Shown here: in pieces, positions 23,095 through 34,530 of the stretch
Layout: the number at the start of each line of letters is the position of its first letter
How positions within the stretch are numbered: position 1 is the first letter of the stretch
From: Megascapheus bottae
Lineage: Eukaryota > Chordata > Mammalia > Rodentia > Geomyidae
Direction: 5' to 3'
Length of the DNA: 64,000 bases
Assembly (NCBI GenBank): GCA_024803745.1
Contig: JANJXV010000194.1
Span: 372,001-436,000 of the forward strand
Program-made: the position numbers and the translations under genes
The notes under the pieces: model-generated
The model's input: the letters and a program-made list of their open reading frames with translations, nothing else
What the model was told of the DNA's origin: nothing
The model's database searches: none

Positions 23095-23325
23095 TTTTAA
23101 AAGCTTTTAGTAGGGCCTGTGTCTTGACAGTTCTTGTGGTCCTTAGATGGTATGCTGTTTAGGTGCCATTTCTTTCCCTATATTGCATTTATTTTGGTTT
23201 TCTATGTATAGAGCATCTTTGAGAATTCTCTGTAGTGTTGGTTTTGTTTCGACATATTGTTGCAGCTTTTCCCTGGAATGGAATGTTTTTATTGTTCCCT
23301 CAGTTATGAATGAGAGCTTAGCTGG

Positions 23326-23893
23326 CTACAGTATTCTTGGTTGATAGTTATATGATTTAAAGGCATGACATATATGCTTCCAGTCACTTTGTGCTTGCAT
23401 GGTCTCTGCTGAGAAATCTGGGGTTATTCTGATTGGTTTGCCTTTGTAGGTTACTGATCCCTTTTCCCTGGCTGCCTTTAGGACCTTTCCTTTCTTTTCT
23501 CTTGATCCAGTTCGGATCACAATGTGGCGGTGGGATGTTCTTTTCTGGTCAGGTATGTTTGGGGTTCTAACAGCTTCTCGTATCTGGATGGGACTGCCCT
23601 TCTGGATATTTGGGAAATTCTCTGAGATGATTCCCTGAAGTATATTTCCAATACCATTGACCTCTTTCTCCACGCCCTCCTCAATACCAACTAGCCTTAA
23701 ATTAGGCTTCCTAATTGCATCTTGGACTTCCTGAAGCGCTCTCTCATATTTCCTAGATTTGGTGACTCACTTTCTGTTCTTTCTCTCTAATAACTAAATT
23801 ATCTTCAGCCCCGGAAATTCTCTCCTCTGCATTGTCTAACCTGCTATCAAAGCTACCTACTTTATTTTTCATCTCCCTTGCTTCTAATTGCTC
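23326..23893 (-). pseudogene. ORF1: L1-2 ORF1 remnant, C-terminal half
   Basis: The RRM and C-terminal domain of ORF1p are open at 23,326-23,673, ending in the same residues (NNYQPRIL) as the other copies. The coiled-coil part runs to the truncation at about 23,893, with small indels near 23,763 and 23,785. Confidence 0.85.
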
Positions 23894-23914
23894 ATTTAAC
23901 CTGTTTGGGACTTG

Positions 23915-24038
23915 TCATATGCAAACAGGGATAGATTTATTTTCTCTTTCCCTACTTGGATCCCCTTTATGCTTGCTTCTTGCCTTATTGCACTGCCTAG
24001 GAATTCTAGTACTATGTTAAAAAGGAGTGAAGGGAGTG
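23915..24038 (-). mobile_element. Short L1 ORF2 fragment at the array edge
   Basis: About 120 bp match the RT region of L1-5 at 63,565-63,690 and end at the same junction with non-L1 sequence (catcctgaatgc). This is the remains of the truncated L1 that is 2.3 kb long in the second block. Confidence 0.85.
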
Positions 24039-24350
24039 CGCATCCTGAATGCTACCCCTTAGCACTTTAATGCAAAGCTTAGGGCTGTGGCATTTTAAGC
24101 ACAATTCAATGCTCTGTTTTTTGCTGGTTAATTAGAGGTAAAAATCTTATGGAATTTATTGCATGGCTGATTTTGAACTGGAATCCTCATGTCTCAGCTT
24201 ATCTTGAGTAGCTATGATTACAGTACTTTTACAACCTGTATGCTCATACACATCGCTTCTGATCCAAACACCTATTGTTCAATTTAACTAACAAGATGTG
24301 AGGAAAGATGATTGACTGTAATTTACTAGATGGGCTTCCAGTGAGTATAT
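24039..24350. repeat. Segmental duplication edge, copy 1
   Basis: This sequence recurs at 63,691-64,000 with only scattered differences. It includes an old composite SINE fragment at about 24,110-24,270. It shows that the DNA following the L1 array is itself duplicated. Confidence 0.9.
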
Positions 24351-25320
24351 ATTTCCACTTCCACTCTGAAGCCAGGGAAATGTTTCTGGTACATGTTTCA
24401 ACTATCTCCCAAAGAGGAAATAATGTGTGAGTACGTTTGCTAGTATTTCAGATAGGAGATGGACTTTGGTGTTTGGAACCTGTTGAGCAGAATGTATCAG
24501 CTGTGCTGTGATAACAGAGATGATGTTTCAGACAGGAATATTTTCATAACAGACAGACTTAATCCAGATCCTTGGATTTCAGGCCTTGAGAAGATAGAAT
24601 TATAAGTGTGAGCTGCCACCACCACCTGGTTCATTTTGGAAACCTTAATTGCTTCTCATTTGTCCCTTTCCTTTTTTGGAAGATTGATCTAAGCTGGCTG
24701 ATTGTGCATCACAATGAAGTGATTGGCCTCAGGAATTGCAAATATTTGTTTCATCAGCACGGAATGAATGAAAGTTGATCTAAACCCAATAGTATTTTCC
24801 TTCTGATAAATAGGGAACTTACTTATATCATTTTTCCTTGCCTTTGCTTTCCCAAAGCAAGCAACATGTTTCTTAAAAACTATACTTCATGAGAATATTA
24901 TAATTAGAATCTATCTTCTGCACACTTCAGAATAGTCCTTGCATTTATAAACTTATATTACAATATTAGGTAGAAGAATGGTGATTTTTAGTTTCATAAC
25001 TATTTCATATTTTTTACTCTTTAAGGCTCATTAACTCAAGAAGGGATTAAAGACATTTAGATAATAGTAGATCATAGGTGCTGCTGATTTGATGTGTGTG
25101 CAGATGATACACAGATTTATTAGGATTACTCAAAAGTTTTCTTCAAATTTTCAGTAGTATACTGGTATGCTAACGCGAAGGTGATAGTAAGGATGCTGAA
25201 ATTCTATGAATCAGCTATGAAGCAGAATTTCAGGGGAGAGTGTTTGTTAGGGACTTAATTTCTAAGACGCATATCAAGAATATTGAACTATAACACCAAA
25301 TGATGGAGGACTCAGCGTCA
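24351..25320. other. Non-coding stretch with one old SINE fragment
   Basis: No gene-like open frame is visible. A worn 7SL-like SINE end (gatcc...aagtgtgagctgccacca) lies at about 24,555-24,640. The rest is A/T-rich sequence that I cannot assign. Confidence 0.5.
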
Positions 25321-25324
25321 CATT

Positions 25325-25545
25325 TTGTTTGTTTTATGCAAGTCCTGGGACTTGAACCCAGGGCCTGGGAAGTGTCCTTAAATTTTTTTTTGCTTCAGGC
25401 TAGTGTTCTACCACTTGATCCACAGCGCCACCTCCAGATTTTTGGTAATGAACTGTAAATAAGAATATCATGCAATGTGTTTGGGCTGGATTCAAACCTG
25501 ATTCTGTGTAGATAGGATTCCAAGTGTGAGCGCAAAGAGCCTGGC
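25325..25545 (-). mobile_element. Composite SINE (7SL-like plus tRNA-like)
   Basis: On the plus strand it reads tcctgggacttgaacccagg, then ccacttgatccacagcgcc, and ends with a 7SL-like segment ggattccaagtgtgagc. It is moderately diverged. Confidence 0.7.
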
Positions 25546-25555
25546 TAGTATCATT

Positions 25556-25790
25556 CATCATTCAAGTCATGGGACTGCAAATCTGCACCTGGGTCTTGTC
25601 ACTGAGCTTTTCAGCTCAAGACTACTGCCCTATCCCTTGAGCCATAGGGCCACTTCTGGGTTTCTGGTGGTTAATTGGAGATAAGAGTCACATGGACTTC
25701 AGTGCCCAGGCTGACTTTGAACTGCTATCCTTGGATCCCAGCCTCTTGAGTAGCTAAATTTACAAGTGTGAGCCACCATACACGGCTAAA
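25556..25790 (-). mobile_element. Composite SINE
   Basis: A well preserved reverse-oriented copy: agctcaagactactgccc, gttaattggagataagagtc, and the Alu-like end gtgtgagccaccatacacgg. Confidence 0.8.
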
Positions 25791-25794
25791 TTAT

Positions 25795-26165
25795 TTTTTA
25801 AGTTAATTTTTTTTGTTAAGTCAATATATAGTTGGCATATGGTAACATAATTAATGAACACATTTCTTAAGAAAATTGTTATCCCCTCCCTCATGTTTCT
25901 CTGTCTTCCTACCCTCAGCCCCCTCTCCACCCAGATTGTTCAGTTCATTTCCGTTTAGTGTCTTCCAAGTATCACTGTTCAATTGGTTCACCCTTTTTCC
26001 TTTGTTTTTTTTTTTTTACCCTTTTATTATACCCTCTCCATTCCCAAAATCACCTAAACCTATGTACAAGACACAGGGTACCCGAATTCAACACAGTGAC
26101 TACAGAGAATAAAACTAAAGGGAAAAAGAAGAAAAGAGGTAAAAAGCAAAGAAAATGAAAGAACA
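25795..26165 (-). mobile_element. Old L1 3'UTR-like fragment
   Basis: Pyrimidine-rich sequence (plus strand), with cccctccctcatgtttctc and then an A-rich part, resembles an older L1 3' end. The similarity is by eye and weak. Confidence 0.4.
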
Positions 26166-26214
26166 TCATACAGTACCTTAGAAGCAACAACACTGAAAAA
26201 ACAAAACATAAAAC

Positions 26215-26350
26215 CTTGGGCTGAAAATGAAGCTTGCCTAGCATGTATGAAACCCTGGATTCCATTACTCAGCACCACATAAACAAAAACTGGAAGTGCC
26301 ACGGTGACTCAGCTGGTAGATTTCTAACGTTCAGCACAGAGTGTCTCCAA
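26215..26350 (+). mobile_element. Dimeric tRNA-like SINE
   Basis: The head cttgcctagcatgtatgaaa and the linker accacataaacaaaaactgg identify it. The second half is worn and the tail is short. Confidence 0.65.
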
Positions 26351-26439
26351 CTGACAAAAATCTGTCACATTTAAGTCAGGCTTCAAAACTTTGCTAGGAA
26401 CCAGTTACGTGATTTGGAAGAAAGTCTAATTTTCAAAAA

Positions 26440-26690
26440 ATCACTAGCCAGGCGCTGGAGGGTCATAATTGTCATTCTACTAGCCAGGGAGAAGGTGATT
26501 CAAAGCCTTTGCAACCAAAAAAACGAAAACAAAAAAAAACTGTAAGATTCTTCTCTCCACTTATCCACCCAAAATCTAAGTGGAGTTGTGGCTAAAACTG
26601 GTACAGCATTAGCCTTCAGGAAAAAGAACTAAGAGACCTTGCCCAGGTCCAAAGTTCAAGCTCCCCACCAAGAAAGAAAAAAAAAGGAGT
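26440..26690 (+). mobile_element. Two SINE fragments (7SL-like, then tRNA-like)
   Basis: An agccaggcgctggagggtca-type 7SL-like head at about 26,445 ends in an A-rich tail near 26,530-26,540. A tRNA-like monomer at 26,578-26,690 has its own A-rich tail. Confidence 0.6.
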
Positions 26691-26699
26691 CCAGATACC

Positions 26700-27264
26700 T
26701 TAGTTTCAAAAGTATATCTGGATATCTTAGTAGATTTTTCTGATCTTTCCTCATTCATCTCATGGAACCACATAATCTTGATCCTGATCTGACTAAGAGC
26801 CTGCATTGTGCTTATTAAATTCATTCCACATATTCCAGTAGAATTTGGACAGCTAACAGCCACTTACCAATGCTTTATTCTACGTTTAGTCCAGTATGTC
26901 TTCATACCATCTACACAGTCAGCTATATCATCTTTCCAGAAGTATCATTGAGTGTAGAACACTCAGAACTAAAATAATTGCATAAAGATGTTATAAAACC
27001 CCTTGATTCATTAAGAAAATTTCTGTACCACTTAGAGCAAGTACATTAGTGGTATTTACCTCTAGCCTCTTTTTTTAAAAAAATTATTAACATTGAATTT
27101 TACATCATATTTCAAATGTCATGTTTAACCAACAAGTATTCAAGAAGGGAATCGCTATACCATCACTGGCACATATATTTTAGAATATAGTAAAAATTAA
27201 GCTGAGTCATTGTATGTCATAGATACAGATTAATCTATAATAAAACACATGTCTATAGAGTGTA
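26700..27264. other. Unassigned non-coding stretch
   Basis: A/T-rich, with scattered stops in all frames. I see no repeat family or gene. Confidence 0.5.
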
Positions 27265-27486
27265 TAGTCTATCCTAGATTTTTATGTCTATGTAGTTATG
27301 TTTATATCTCCAAAATTATGTCCAGAACTTTGGGTATCAACTATTCAATCATCGCTCTACTACTGTTTGAAACTAATATCCATATATTAAGGATACCATG
27401 TACCTTTTGTTCCTTGGTCTTGACTTATCTCACTCAACAGGATTCACTCTAATTTCATCCACTACCCCAAAAATGCCATTATTATT
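27265..27486 (-). mobile_element. Old L1 fragment, left piece
   Basis: The sequence resembles the end of L1 ORF2/3'UTR (ttgacttatctcactcaac and catccactaccccaaaaatg). It is more diverged than the array L1s. It is split by the younger L1 fragment that follows and resumes at about 28,002. Confidence 0.55.
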
Positions 27487-28001
27487 TTTTTCTGTGCAGA
27501 TCTTCTTTTTATGTATTTATTATTATTGTAATTTATAGAAGGGTTACATTATATTCACCAGATAGAAGGTGCATTACTTCTCAAACTTTGATAGCCCATG
27601 TAATGGTATGGTCCCCATTTCCCTTCCCCTACCCCCACTCATGTTCATTTCCCCCCTTCCCTATCCAATTTCAAATAACCAATTAGGCACATATGAAATA
27701 TATCAGAAAACAAGGTGAAATATTGTAACAATATGATATAACCAAGGGATAGCAAAAGAGATAAGAGATCACATAGTTCATTAAGGACAACAATCACTCA
27801 TTATATGAGTTTTGTTTCTTTATCTTGGAGGTCCTTACATTTAGTGTCATACTATTTGTCACGATGTCTCTAGATTTTGTTCTATTGTAAATCTCTGGTA
27901 TCAGAGCCCAAGGTTTCTACTGAATTTGACAAATGAGGGAGACTCTTGGGCCTATGTTCCATTGAGTTTGGCTTACTTCACTTAATATGATTTTTTTTCC
28001 T
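27487..28001 (-). mobile_element. Younger L1 3' fragment nested in an older L1
   Basis: It starts with a T-rich run and the L1 3'UTR (gaagggttacattatattc, accagatagaaggtgcatta, cccccttccctatcc), like the array L1s but diverged. It stops at ttaatatgatttttttt just before ORF2. A repeat of about 33 bp flanks it (27,453-27,486 and 28,002-28,035). Confidence 0.75.
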
Positions 28002-28062
28002 TTTCATCCACTTCCCCGAGAATGCCATTATTTTATCTTGTCGGTTGGCTATGTATCATTCC

Positions 28063-28111
<49 letters not shown>

Positions 28112-28160
28112 ATCACATTTTTTTTAGTAGGGCATCTGGTTGTTTCCATCATCCAGCCTC
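28002..28160 (-). mobile_element. Old L1 fragment, right piece
   Basis: This continues the older L1 from 27,486. It contains the catccacttccccgagaatg and gtatcattccattgtg segments of the ORF2 3' end, interrupted by an expanded GT repeat. Confidence 0.55.
28065..28110. repeat. (TG)n microsatellite
   Basis: About 23 TG units with one cg interruption near the end, grown inside the old L1 fragment at a ccattgtgt motif. Confidence 0.95.
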
Positions 28161-28174
28161 ATTTTCTACAAATA

Positions 28175-29340
28175 TTTTTATAGTCTCTTTTTTATTTTCA
28201 GGGTAATGTATAGAGGGGTTACGATTACATTTACAGGTAGTGGACTGCATTACTTTTCACACATTTATTCCACTCCACATGTTTTTGTCCCCAGTTCCCT
28301 CTCCCCTCCCCTTCCCAATCATCTTGTTTCCCCCCTTCCCTTTCCTATTTGACATAAACAAATAAACATATATACAATATGCTAGGGAAAAAATCAGATA
28401 CAGTAACAATCTGACATTAACCAAAGGGCAAAATCAGAGATGAGAAATAACATAGTAGTTTAAGGACAAAAATCACACAAGATTAAGAGCAACGATGACA
28501 CAAGATATAGCTCTTGTTCCCATATCCTAAAGATCCTTTCATTTAGTCTCATCCTATATGACCTTATATACCTAGGTTTTTGAGTTATTGTAATCCTCTG
28601 CTAGGAGAATCCTAGATGTGAACTAATTGTTACAAATGAGGGAAACCATTGAGCTTATGTTTCTTTGGGTCTGTCTTGCTTCACTTAATATGAATTTTTC
28701 CAAGTCTTTCCATTTCCTTACAAATGGGGCGATGTCTTTCCTTCTGGTGGCAGCATAGCATTCCATTGTGTATAAGTACTACATCTTCTTGATTCAGTCA
28801 TCTACTGAGTGGCATCTGGGTTGGTTTCATAGCTTTGCTATGGTAAATAGTGCTGCAATGAGCATCATTGTGCTAGTGGCTTTAGTATGTCCTTTTTTCT
28901 GGACAATTGTGTAGATGCCAAGTAGTGGATTTGCTGGATCATAGGGGAGCTCTATGTTCAGTCTTTTGAGGAACCACCACACTGCTTTCCCTAGTGGTTG
29001 AACGAGTTTACACTCACACCAACAGTGTAGGTGTGATCCCCCTGGTCACTTCCCCACCAGTATCTCTTATTAGATTTTTTGATAATGGCCATTATGACTG
29101 GAGTCAGGAGGAATCTCAAAGTTGTTTTGATTTTCATTTCCCTTATTGCTAGAGATATGGAGCATTTCTTCATGTGTCTAAAGCCCATTTTAATTTTTTC
29201 TTCAGAGAATACTCTTTTAAGTCTTTAGCCCACCTTTTAATAGGATGGTTGTTTCTTTGAAGATTTGTTTGGGAGAGATTCATTTTTTTTTCAGCTATAG
29301 ATATATTTTAAATAACTACATATATTTTTGTAGAAAAAAG
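28175..29340 (-). mobile_element. Older 5'-truncated L1 (3'UTR and ORF2 end)
   Basis: The L1 3'UTR with its pyrimidine block is near 28,295-28,345, followed by the ORF2 C-terminus. An open piece at 28,991-29,188 on the minus strand reads like the HMKKCS...LTPV region. It is clearly more diverged than the array copies. Confidence 0.85.
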
Positions 29341-29342
29341 AA

Positions 29343-29442
29343 TGGAAGTCATCATGCTGGCTCACAACTTAATTTCAGCTACTTAGGAGGCTCAGGGCTT
29401 AGGATCACAGGTCAAAGCCAACCAGGGCTCTACAGTGTGTGA
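29343..29442 (+). mobile_element. 7SL-like SINE fragment
   Basis: It shows gctggctcacaacttaattt, then tacttaggaggctcaggg. This is the Alu/B1-like half in forward orientation, just right of the older L1. Confidence 0.65.
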
Positions 29443-29487
29443 GATCAAACTCTGTGAACATACAATGACTGTAAGAGGAATCTCACT

Positions 29488-29692
29488 GCCTGGGAATGTA
29501 GCCTAATGGTAGAGTGCTCACCTAGAATGCATGAAGACCTAGGTTCTACTCACCGGTACCGCATACTCAGAAAAAAGCTAGAAGTGGTGTTGTGTCTCAA
29601 GAGGCAGAGCACTCACATTGGGCAAGCGAGTCCAATGAAAATGTCTAGGCCCTGAGTCCAAGCCGTAAGACTGGCAAAAAGAAAAAAAAAGA
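29488..29692 (+). mobile_element. Dimeric tRNA-like SINE
   Basis: A good copy: tagcctaatggtagagtgct, the gacctaggttctactc B-box region, the second monomer, and an A-rich tail at about 29,677-29,691. Confidence 0.8.
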
Positions 29693-29794
29693 CCAATCTT
29701 ACTTAAGAAACAAGGAATGTACCCTATATTTATACAGACTGAAAAATTCATTAAGAAATTAGAAAATATGTATAAAGTGCATAATTTCTTTTGT

Positions 29795-30460
29795 GTGTTG
29801 GCACTGGGTCTTCAACTGAGTGCTTCAGCTCTATCCCTGACCTTTTCTGCTCAAGGCTAGCACTCTACCAATGCAGCCCCAAATCAACTATCTTCAATTG
29901 AGATATAAGCGATGAATATTTCAGGGTGCTTCATGAAAAACATTTTTATAAATTGAAACTTTCAACACAGTCTTATTTTAGTATGAATGTTGAGATGGGA
30001 AGAGACAGAAAAAGTGAAATGTTTCCTGATCCCCATAGAGAAGAGACTCAGCAGAACTACTGTGGTCTGCAGGCTTCTTTGTGAGTTTTGTTTGCTTGTT
30101 TGATTTTTGTCAATTGTGGGGCTTGAACTCTGGGCCTGGGCACTGTCCCTGAGCTCTTCAGCTCAAGGCTAGTGCTTTAATCTGTGAGCCACAGTGCCAC
30201 TTCTGGTTTTTCTGGCAGTTAACTGGGTACTTTGGCTGGCTTTATCATTTGATTCTCATATCTCAGCCTCCTGAGTAGCTAAGATTATAGGTGTGAGGTA
30301 CCATTACCAGGCTGCTGCTCTGTTACTATGCAGGTTCTGGATCAAGAACTTCAAGTTCTTACTTCAATATTTTTCTTCTCTTGCCTGATACTCTGCCATT
30401 TGAACGAAGCCCCAGTCCCTGGTCTTTGTTGGTTAATGAGAGATATTATGATTTTCTAAT
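29795..30460 (-). mobile_element. Cluster of three reverse SINEs
   Basis: A tRNA-like fragment at 29,795-29,885, a nearly complete composite SINE at about 30,085-30,315, and a worn one at about 30,320-30,460 share the same orientation. The middle copy has the full tRNA-like plus 7SL-like order. Confidence 0.7.
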
Positions 30461-30674
30461 ATTCAGAGCAATGATTATAAAACCCAGCATTTACCTTACT
30501 TGAATAAATTAAGAGACAGGACCTAGTGAGATGGAAAACAAAATTTTTTTTCAAGTCGCTATCCTGTTCTAATGCATAAGTCTGGTATTTTGCTTACACA
30601 CAAATATGTATTTTACCAGTTTCTACTCTATTTTTGCTTAGCTTAAAACCACCACTGCCATTTCATAGATTTTG

Positions 30675-31375
30675 TTGTTGTTGTTTGCGGTGCTTGAACT
30701 CTGTGCCTGGGCTGTTCCTTAGATCTTCAGTTCAATGCCACTACTCTACTACTTTTGATTTGGCCAGTCCTGGGCTTGAACTCAGGGACTGAGCACTGTC
30801 CTTATATTTTCTCAAGGATAGGGATCTACCACTTCAGCCTCAGCACCCAACCTTCTGAGATCATTTCCAGCTTTTGTTTTTTTTGGTGTAAGTGGAATAG
30901 AGTAATTGACCACAGGGCTTTGTGCATACTAGGCAAGCAAACTACCACTAGTGTGCACTCCAGCCTTAGATAAGGGCTTTCTTTTTCTTTTTTTCACTCA
31001 TGGGGCTTGAAATCTGGGCCTGGATGTTTACCTTAACTCTTCAGCTCAAGGCAAGAGCTCTACCACTTGAGGCACATTGTCATTTTGAATTTTCTGGATT
31101 ATTTGGAAATAAGATTCTCACAGATTTTTATGCCTGGGCCGTCTTTGAACCTCGATCCTCCAGGGTAGCTAGGATTACCAGGGTGAACCACCAGTCACGG
31201 GCATTAAATTATTATTTTTTGCATGTCCTATGGCTTCAACTCATGGCCAGAGCACTGTCCTAAGCTTGCTCAAGGATAGCACTTTACTTCAGCCAGCCAA
31301 CTCCCGGTCCAAATAGGCCACTCTTGAAGCTAGAATTACAGAGATCTGCCATCATACTGGCATGTCGTTATCTAA
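30675..31375 (-). mobile_element. Run of four reverse SINEs
   Basis: Consecutive elements lie at about 30,675-30,758 (tRNA-like), 30,760-30,965 (dimeric), 30,980-31,205 (composite) and 31,210-31,370 (composite, worn). Each begins with a T-rich run and a gcttgaact- or gcttcaact-type motif on the plus strand. Confidence 0.75.
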
Positions 31376-31454
31376 GTATATAATTTTTCTTCTATTTTTG
31401 ATGGCTTTTCCTTAGTGTACATATTTCCTACATATTTTATGGAAAACTTCCTTC

Positions 31455-31665
31455 CCAATGGGGCCATAAGTTAAGCCTAGTGGAAGAGTTCTTGCCGAGC
31501 ATGAATGAAGACCCAAGTTCAATTCCTCAGCACAACATTGATAAAAAAAAGATAAAAGTGGTGCTGTGGCACATGTGATAGAACTTGCGCCTTAAGAATA
31601 AACAAAAACAAAAACAAGAATCGTGCTCAGGTCCTGAGTCTAAGCCCAGTACTGGCAAGAAATAA
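31455..31665 (+). mobile_element. Dimeric tRNA-like SINE
   Basis: Forward copy: aagcctagtggaagagttct, the caagttcaattcctcagc B-box region, an internal A-run near 31,541-31,550, and the gtactggcaagaaa end. Confidence 0.75.
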
Positions 31666-31679
31666 TTCTGCCCAAAGTG

Positions 31680-31815
31680 GACATTTAAACTTGTACTTTT
31701 CAAAAATTTTGATGTCAAGGTGATATACAAAGAGATTGCTGTTACATATGTAACATTTCTTGTAAACACTGTTACCCCCACCCCCCTTTTCTCTTTCCCT
31801 TCCCCCAACGTCATA
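31680..31815 (-). mobile_element. Old L1 3'UTR-like fragment
   Basis: The aatttt...caaggtgatatacaaaga and ccccccttttctctttccc segments resemble an older L1 3' end. This is judged by eye and weak. Confidence 0.4.
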
Positions 31816-31819
31816 AATT

Positions 31820-32220
31820 TCATTTACAACAAATATATATATATTTTCATTCCTGAAAAAAATAGTTTAAAATGTGTTCAAATAAATGATGTAGGTTGAT
31901 ATATTTATCAAAATGGATTACTTGAACGCTAAAATAAACATTCTAGGTAATTTTTCTCATAAAATTGTAGTAATGCTATAAAACTAATAAAAAAGGAATT
32001 TTAGTTATTAATTTATTATGTTTTACCTTTAACATTATTACACTAAGCATACTGTTTATGGTATTAATACAGACAGCATGAAATATGATTATGTAAAAAA
32101 ATTAAAGGATTAAAAATAGTAAGGTTGGGGGCCAGTAGTTTGGTTTGGTGGCACACACCCTGGACTGGCAAAAAAGAAGTAGGGTTAGATAAAACACATT
32201 TATTTCCAAATGTGTGGAAA
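31820..32220. other. Unassigned A/T-rich stretch
   Basis: No gene is visible. A small SINE-like scrap (gtggcacacaccctggactg) lies near 32,147-32,170. Confidence 0.45.
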
Positions 32221-32224
32221 ATGG

Positions 32225-32430
32225 TATGATTTCTTGTTTGGGTAGTCCTGCGGCTTGAACTGAGGGACCAGGAACTGTCCTTGGCCACATTTGTTCAAGG
32301 GTGGCACTCTGACACCTGAGCCACAGTGCCCCATCTGCTTTTTCTGTGTATGCAGTGCCGAGGAATTGAATCAAGGTCTTCTTGTATACTAGGCGAGCAC
32401 TCTACAACTAGGCCACATTCAAAGCCAAAG
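32225..32430 (-). mobile_element. Dimeric tRNA-like SINE
   Basis: Reverse copy with gtcctgcggcttgaactgag, cctgagccacagtgcccc, and the tactaggcgagcactctac head. Confidence 0.8.
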
Positions 32431-32969
32431 TAGATTTTTGATGCTATTGTGGAGTTTTAATTTTCTTAAATATTTGTACAAAGCACAATGGATATATAAA
32501 CAGACTTGAACTCACAGAACAGAGTCCCACATAATATTACAGTAACTCTGGCACTTCTCCCGATTGACAAAACACATTTCTAGGCATCTGCTCTGTCCTT
32601 AAGCTTTGGTAGCTGACTTGTGTTTCCATGGAGGCCTGGCCTGGATTCCTGGTGATTCCATGCATTTCATAGTTCCCTGTATATCCAGTAAGGTTGTCTT
32701 CTATGGGACCAGACCTGTCTGGTTTTTGGCCCACCCAGGACCTATGTGTCTGAGGTCTCACATTATAAGTGGAAAATAAAACGCAGTATAATAAGCACTG
32801 AAGAACTGCACACCATAATATTAACAATGAGAGTTTAATAGTTAGCAAAGTAAATACAATGAATACTTGACAAGAATCATGAGAGCAAGATAAAGAGATG
32901 TCATTTTAGGAAGGGGACAGGGAAGCTCTAAATCCAGACTGGCCTCCAAGTTGCCTTCAGAGAGTAATA

Positions 32970-34215
32970 CTACTTAAGAGTCCTCAGAAGGGTCTCCTTC
33001 CTCATGAGAAACAGAATGTCCTTCCTGAGTTAAGAGGGGGATGGATTCTGGTTTGTCGAATGGAGTTTGAGTCTCTTTTAGTGAGATGGATGGGTCTGGA
33101 TATTCTGTGAGGATGAATTCATTTTCCTCCAAAGAATCCAGTATTGAGAGTACACATGCTGCTTCCCATGGGGACATTTTCCATGAGCCCAGCGTGTGCC
33201 CCTTCAGCTTGCACAATAAGTGGAGTGTTACTCTGACTCAGATGGACTGACACTGGGTGGAGTGTGAAAGGAAACGGAAGGAAATCTGGCTGCTCTTTTT
33301 CTTCCTCCATAGTATCTGCAGGTTCAACTGTGTCACACATGGGGTTCAGAGCAAAAGGTATATCCACAGGACTCTAAACCTGTTTGGTAATTTCTACCGA
33401 AGACCCATGCTTCCTGGAGTGCAGTGATGCTTCTCAGTCTCCATCAGTCACCAGCTCCATTGGTGGGTTTTTCATCCGGAGTTCAGGATAAGCTCTTCCA
33501 CGATGACCCAAACCTAAGAATGGAAATAGGTACAGAGTGGACAGAGTGGACTCTGCAAGTTGAAGTATCACTCAACTTCCATGAGGATCTAATGGAGGAA
33601 CCTGTAGAACTGGAGTTTGGACTGAACACTGAGGAGGTGTAGGGTCTTTCTAATGAGTGCTTATTCCCGAGTCCTTTCAGAGGACAGACATTACCTGGTT
33701 GACACCACCCATGAAGGGCATTTTGGCAAGCTCTGTAGAAGTAAAGGCCAACCAATATCTAGACCACATGGGCTTCCTACTCACAGGCTCTGAGGCACCC
33801 ACACCAGGACTTCTACTTTTTCTTGGTCTTACTGGTCGCACATTCCTCCAGATGGTCAAAAAGTATGTGTTTAGAAGAGCAGGTCCAAAGCCGGCATGTG
33901 GAGCCTCATATAGAGCTTGAGTTGTGTCAGGGTGTGGCAGTTCTTGAACTCGTAGAAATCACTCGGGTAGAAGTCCATTCACATCGTATAGATGGAACAC
34001 ATGATGCTGTGGGCACATTCGGTACAAGGAAAGTGAGAGCCTTCTCTCTCCATCCTGAGCCTTTTGCCAAAGCCCCTTTCTTGCAGGATTCTAATGCTGT
34101 GGCTGTCCTGCAGAGATGTGCACTTATGTGCTGGGACGGGGGTAAGAGACACTCGAGAACAGGATGACTTTTACACCCCACTTCCAGAAGCTTCTGAGAG
34201 AGGCCTCTATGCATC
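32970..34215 (-). pseudogene. Unidentified coding-like remnant
   Basis: This 1.2-kb stretch is free of recognised repeats, less A/T-rich than its surroundings, and has several overlapping minus-strand open pieces (33,927-34,214, 33,483-33,755, 33,119-33,367 and 32,974-33,216). The last two read as acidic, Ser/Pro-rich protein and are joined only across a frame change. I do not recognise the family. No clear poly-A tail or target duplication was found. It could be a decayed processed pseudogene, old exons, or chance frames in unique DNA. Confidence 0.3.
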
Positions 34216-34299
34216 TGTCCAAAGTGAACGCACCTTAAATTAACTAAGTAAATGCTCTAAATAAATCAATAAGTGAATGCTCTAAATAAAGAACTAAAT

Positions 34300-34530
34300 G
34301 ATCATTCCTCTAATCTTAGCCACCCAGCAGGCTGAGCTCTGAAGATCACAGAGGAAAGCCAGTCTAGTCATTAAAATCTAAAGGCACTTGTCTTCAATTA
34401 GGCAGCAAAAAGGCAGAATTTGACCTATGACTCAAATGGTACAGTGCTAATTTTTGAACACCAAAGGGATGGCATTTAGACCTGGGTTCAGGTTCAAGTG
34501 GCAGCACTGGACCACACACCAAAATGTAAA
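34300..34530 (+). mobile_element. Worn composite SINE
   Basis: A 7SL-like half (ctaatcttagccacccagca) followed by a tRNA-like half (atgactcaaatggtacagtg) in forward orientation, heavily mutated. Confidence 0.6.

Larger units (their letters stand above)
18871..23893 (-). mobile_element. L1-2, truncated inside ORF1
   Basis: A 3' T-run at 18,871-18,878, the 3'UTR, full-length but broken ORF2 and the C-terminal part of ORF1 are present. The element stops abruptly at about 23,893 and is joined through about 20 bp of unrelated bases to another L1 fragment. It shares with L1-4 the tagctacctac variant near 23,855, which marks them as the paired paralogues. Confidence 0.9.
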
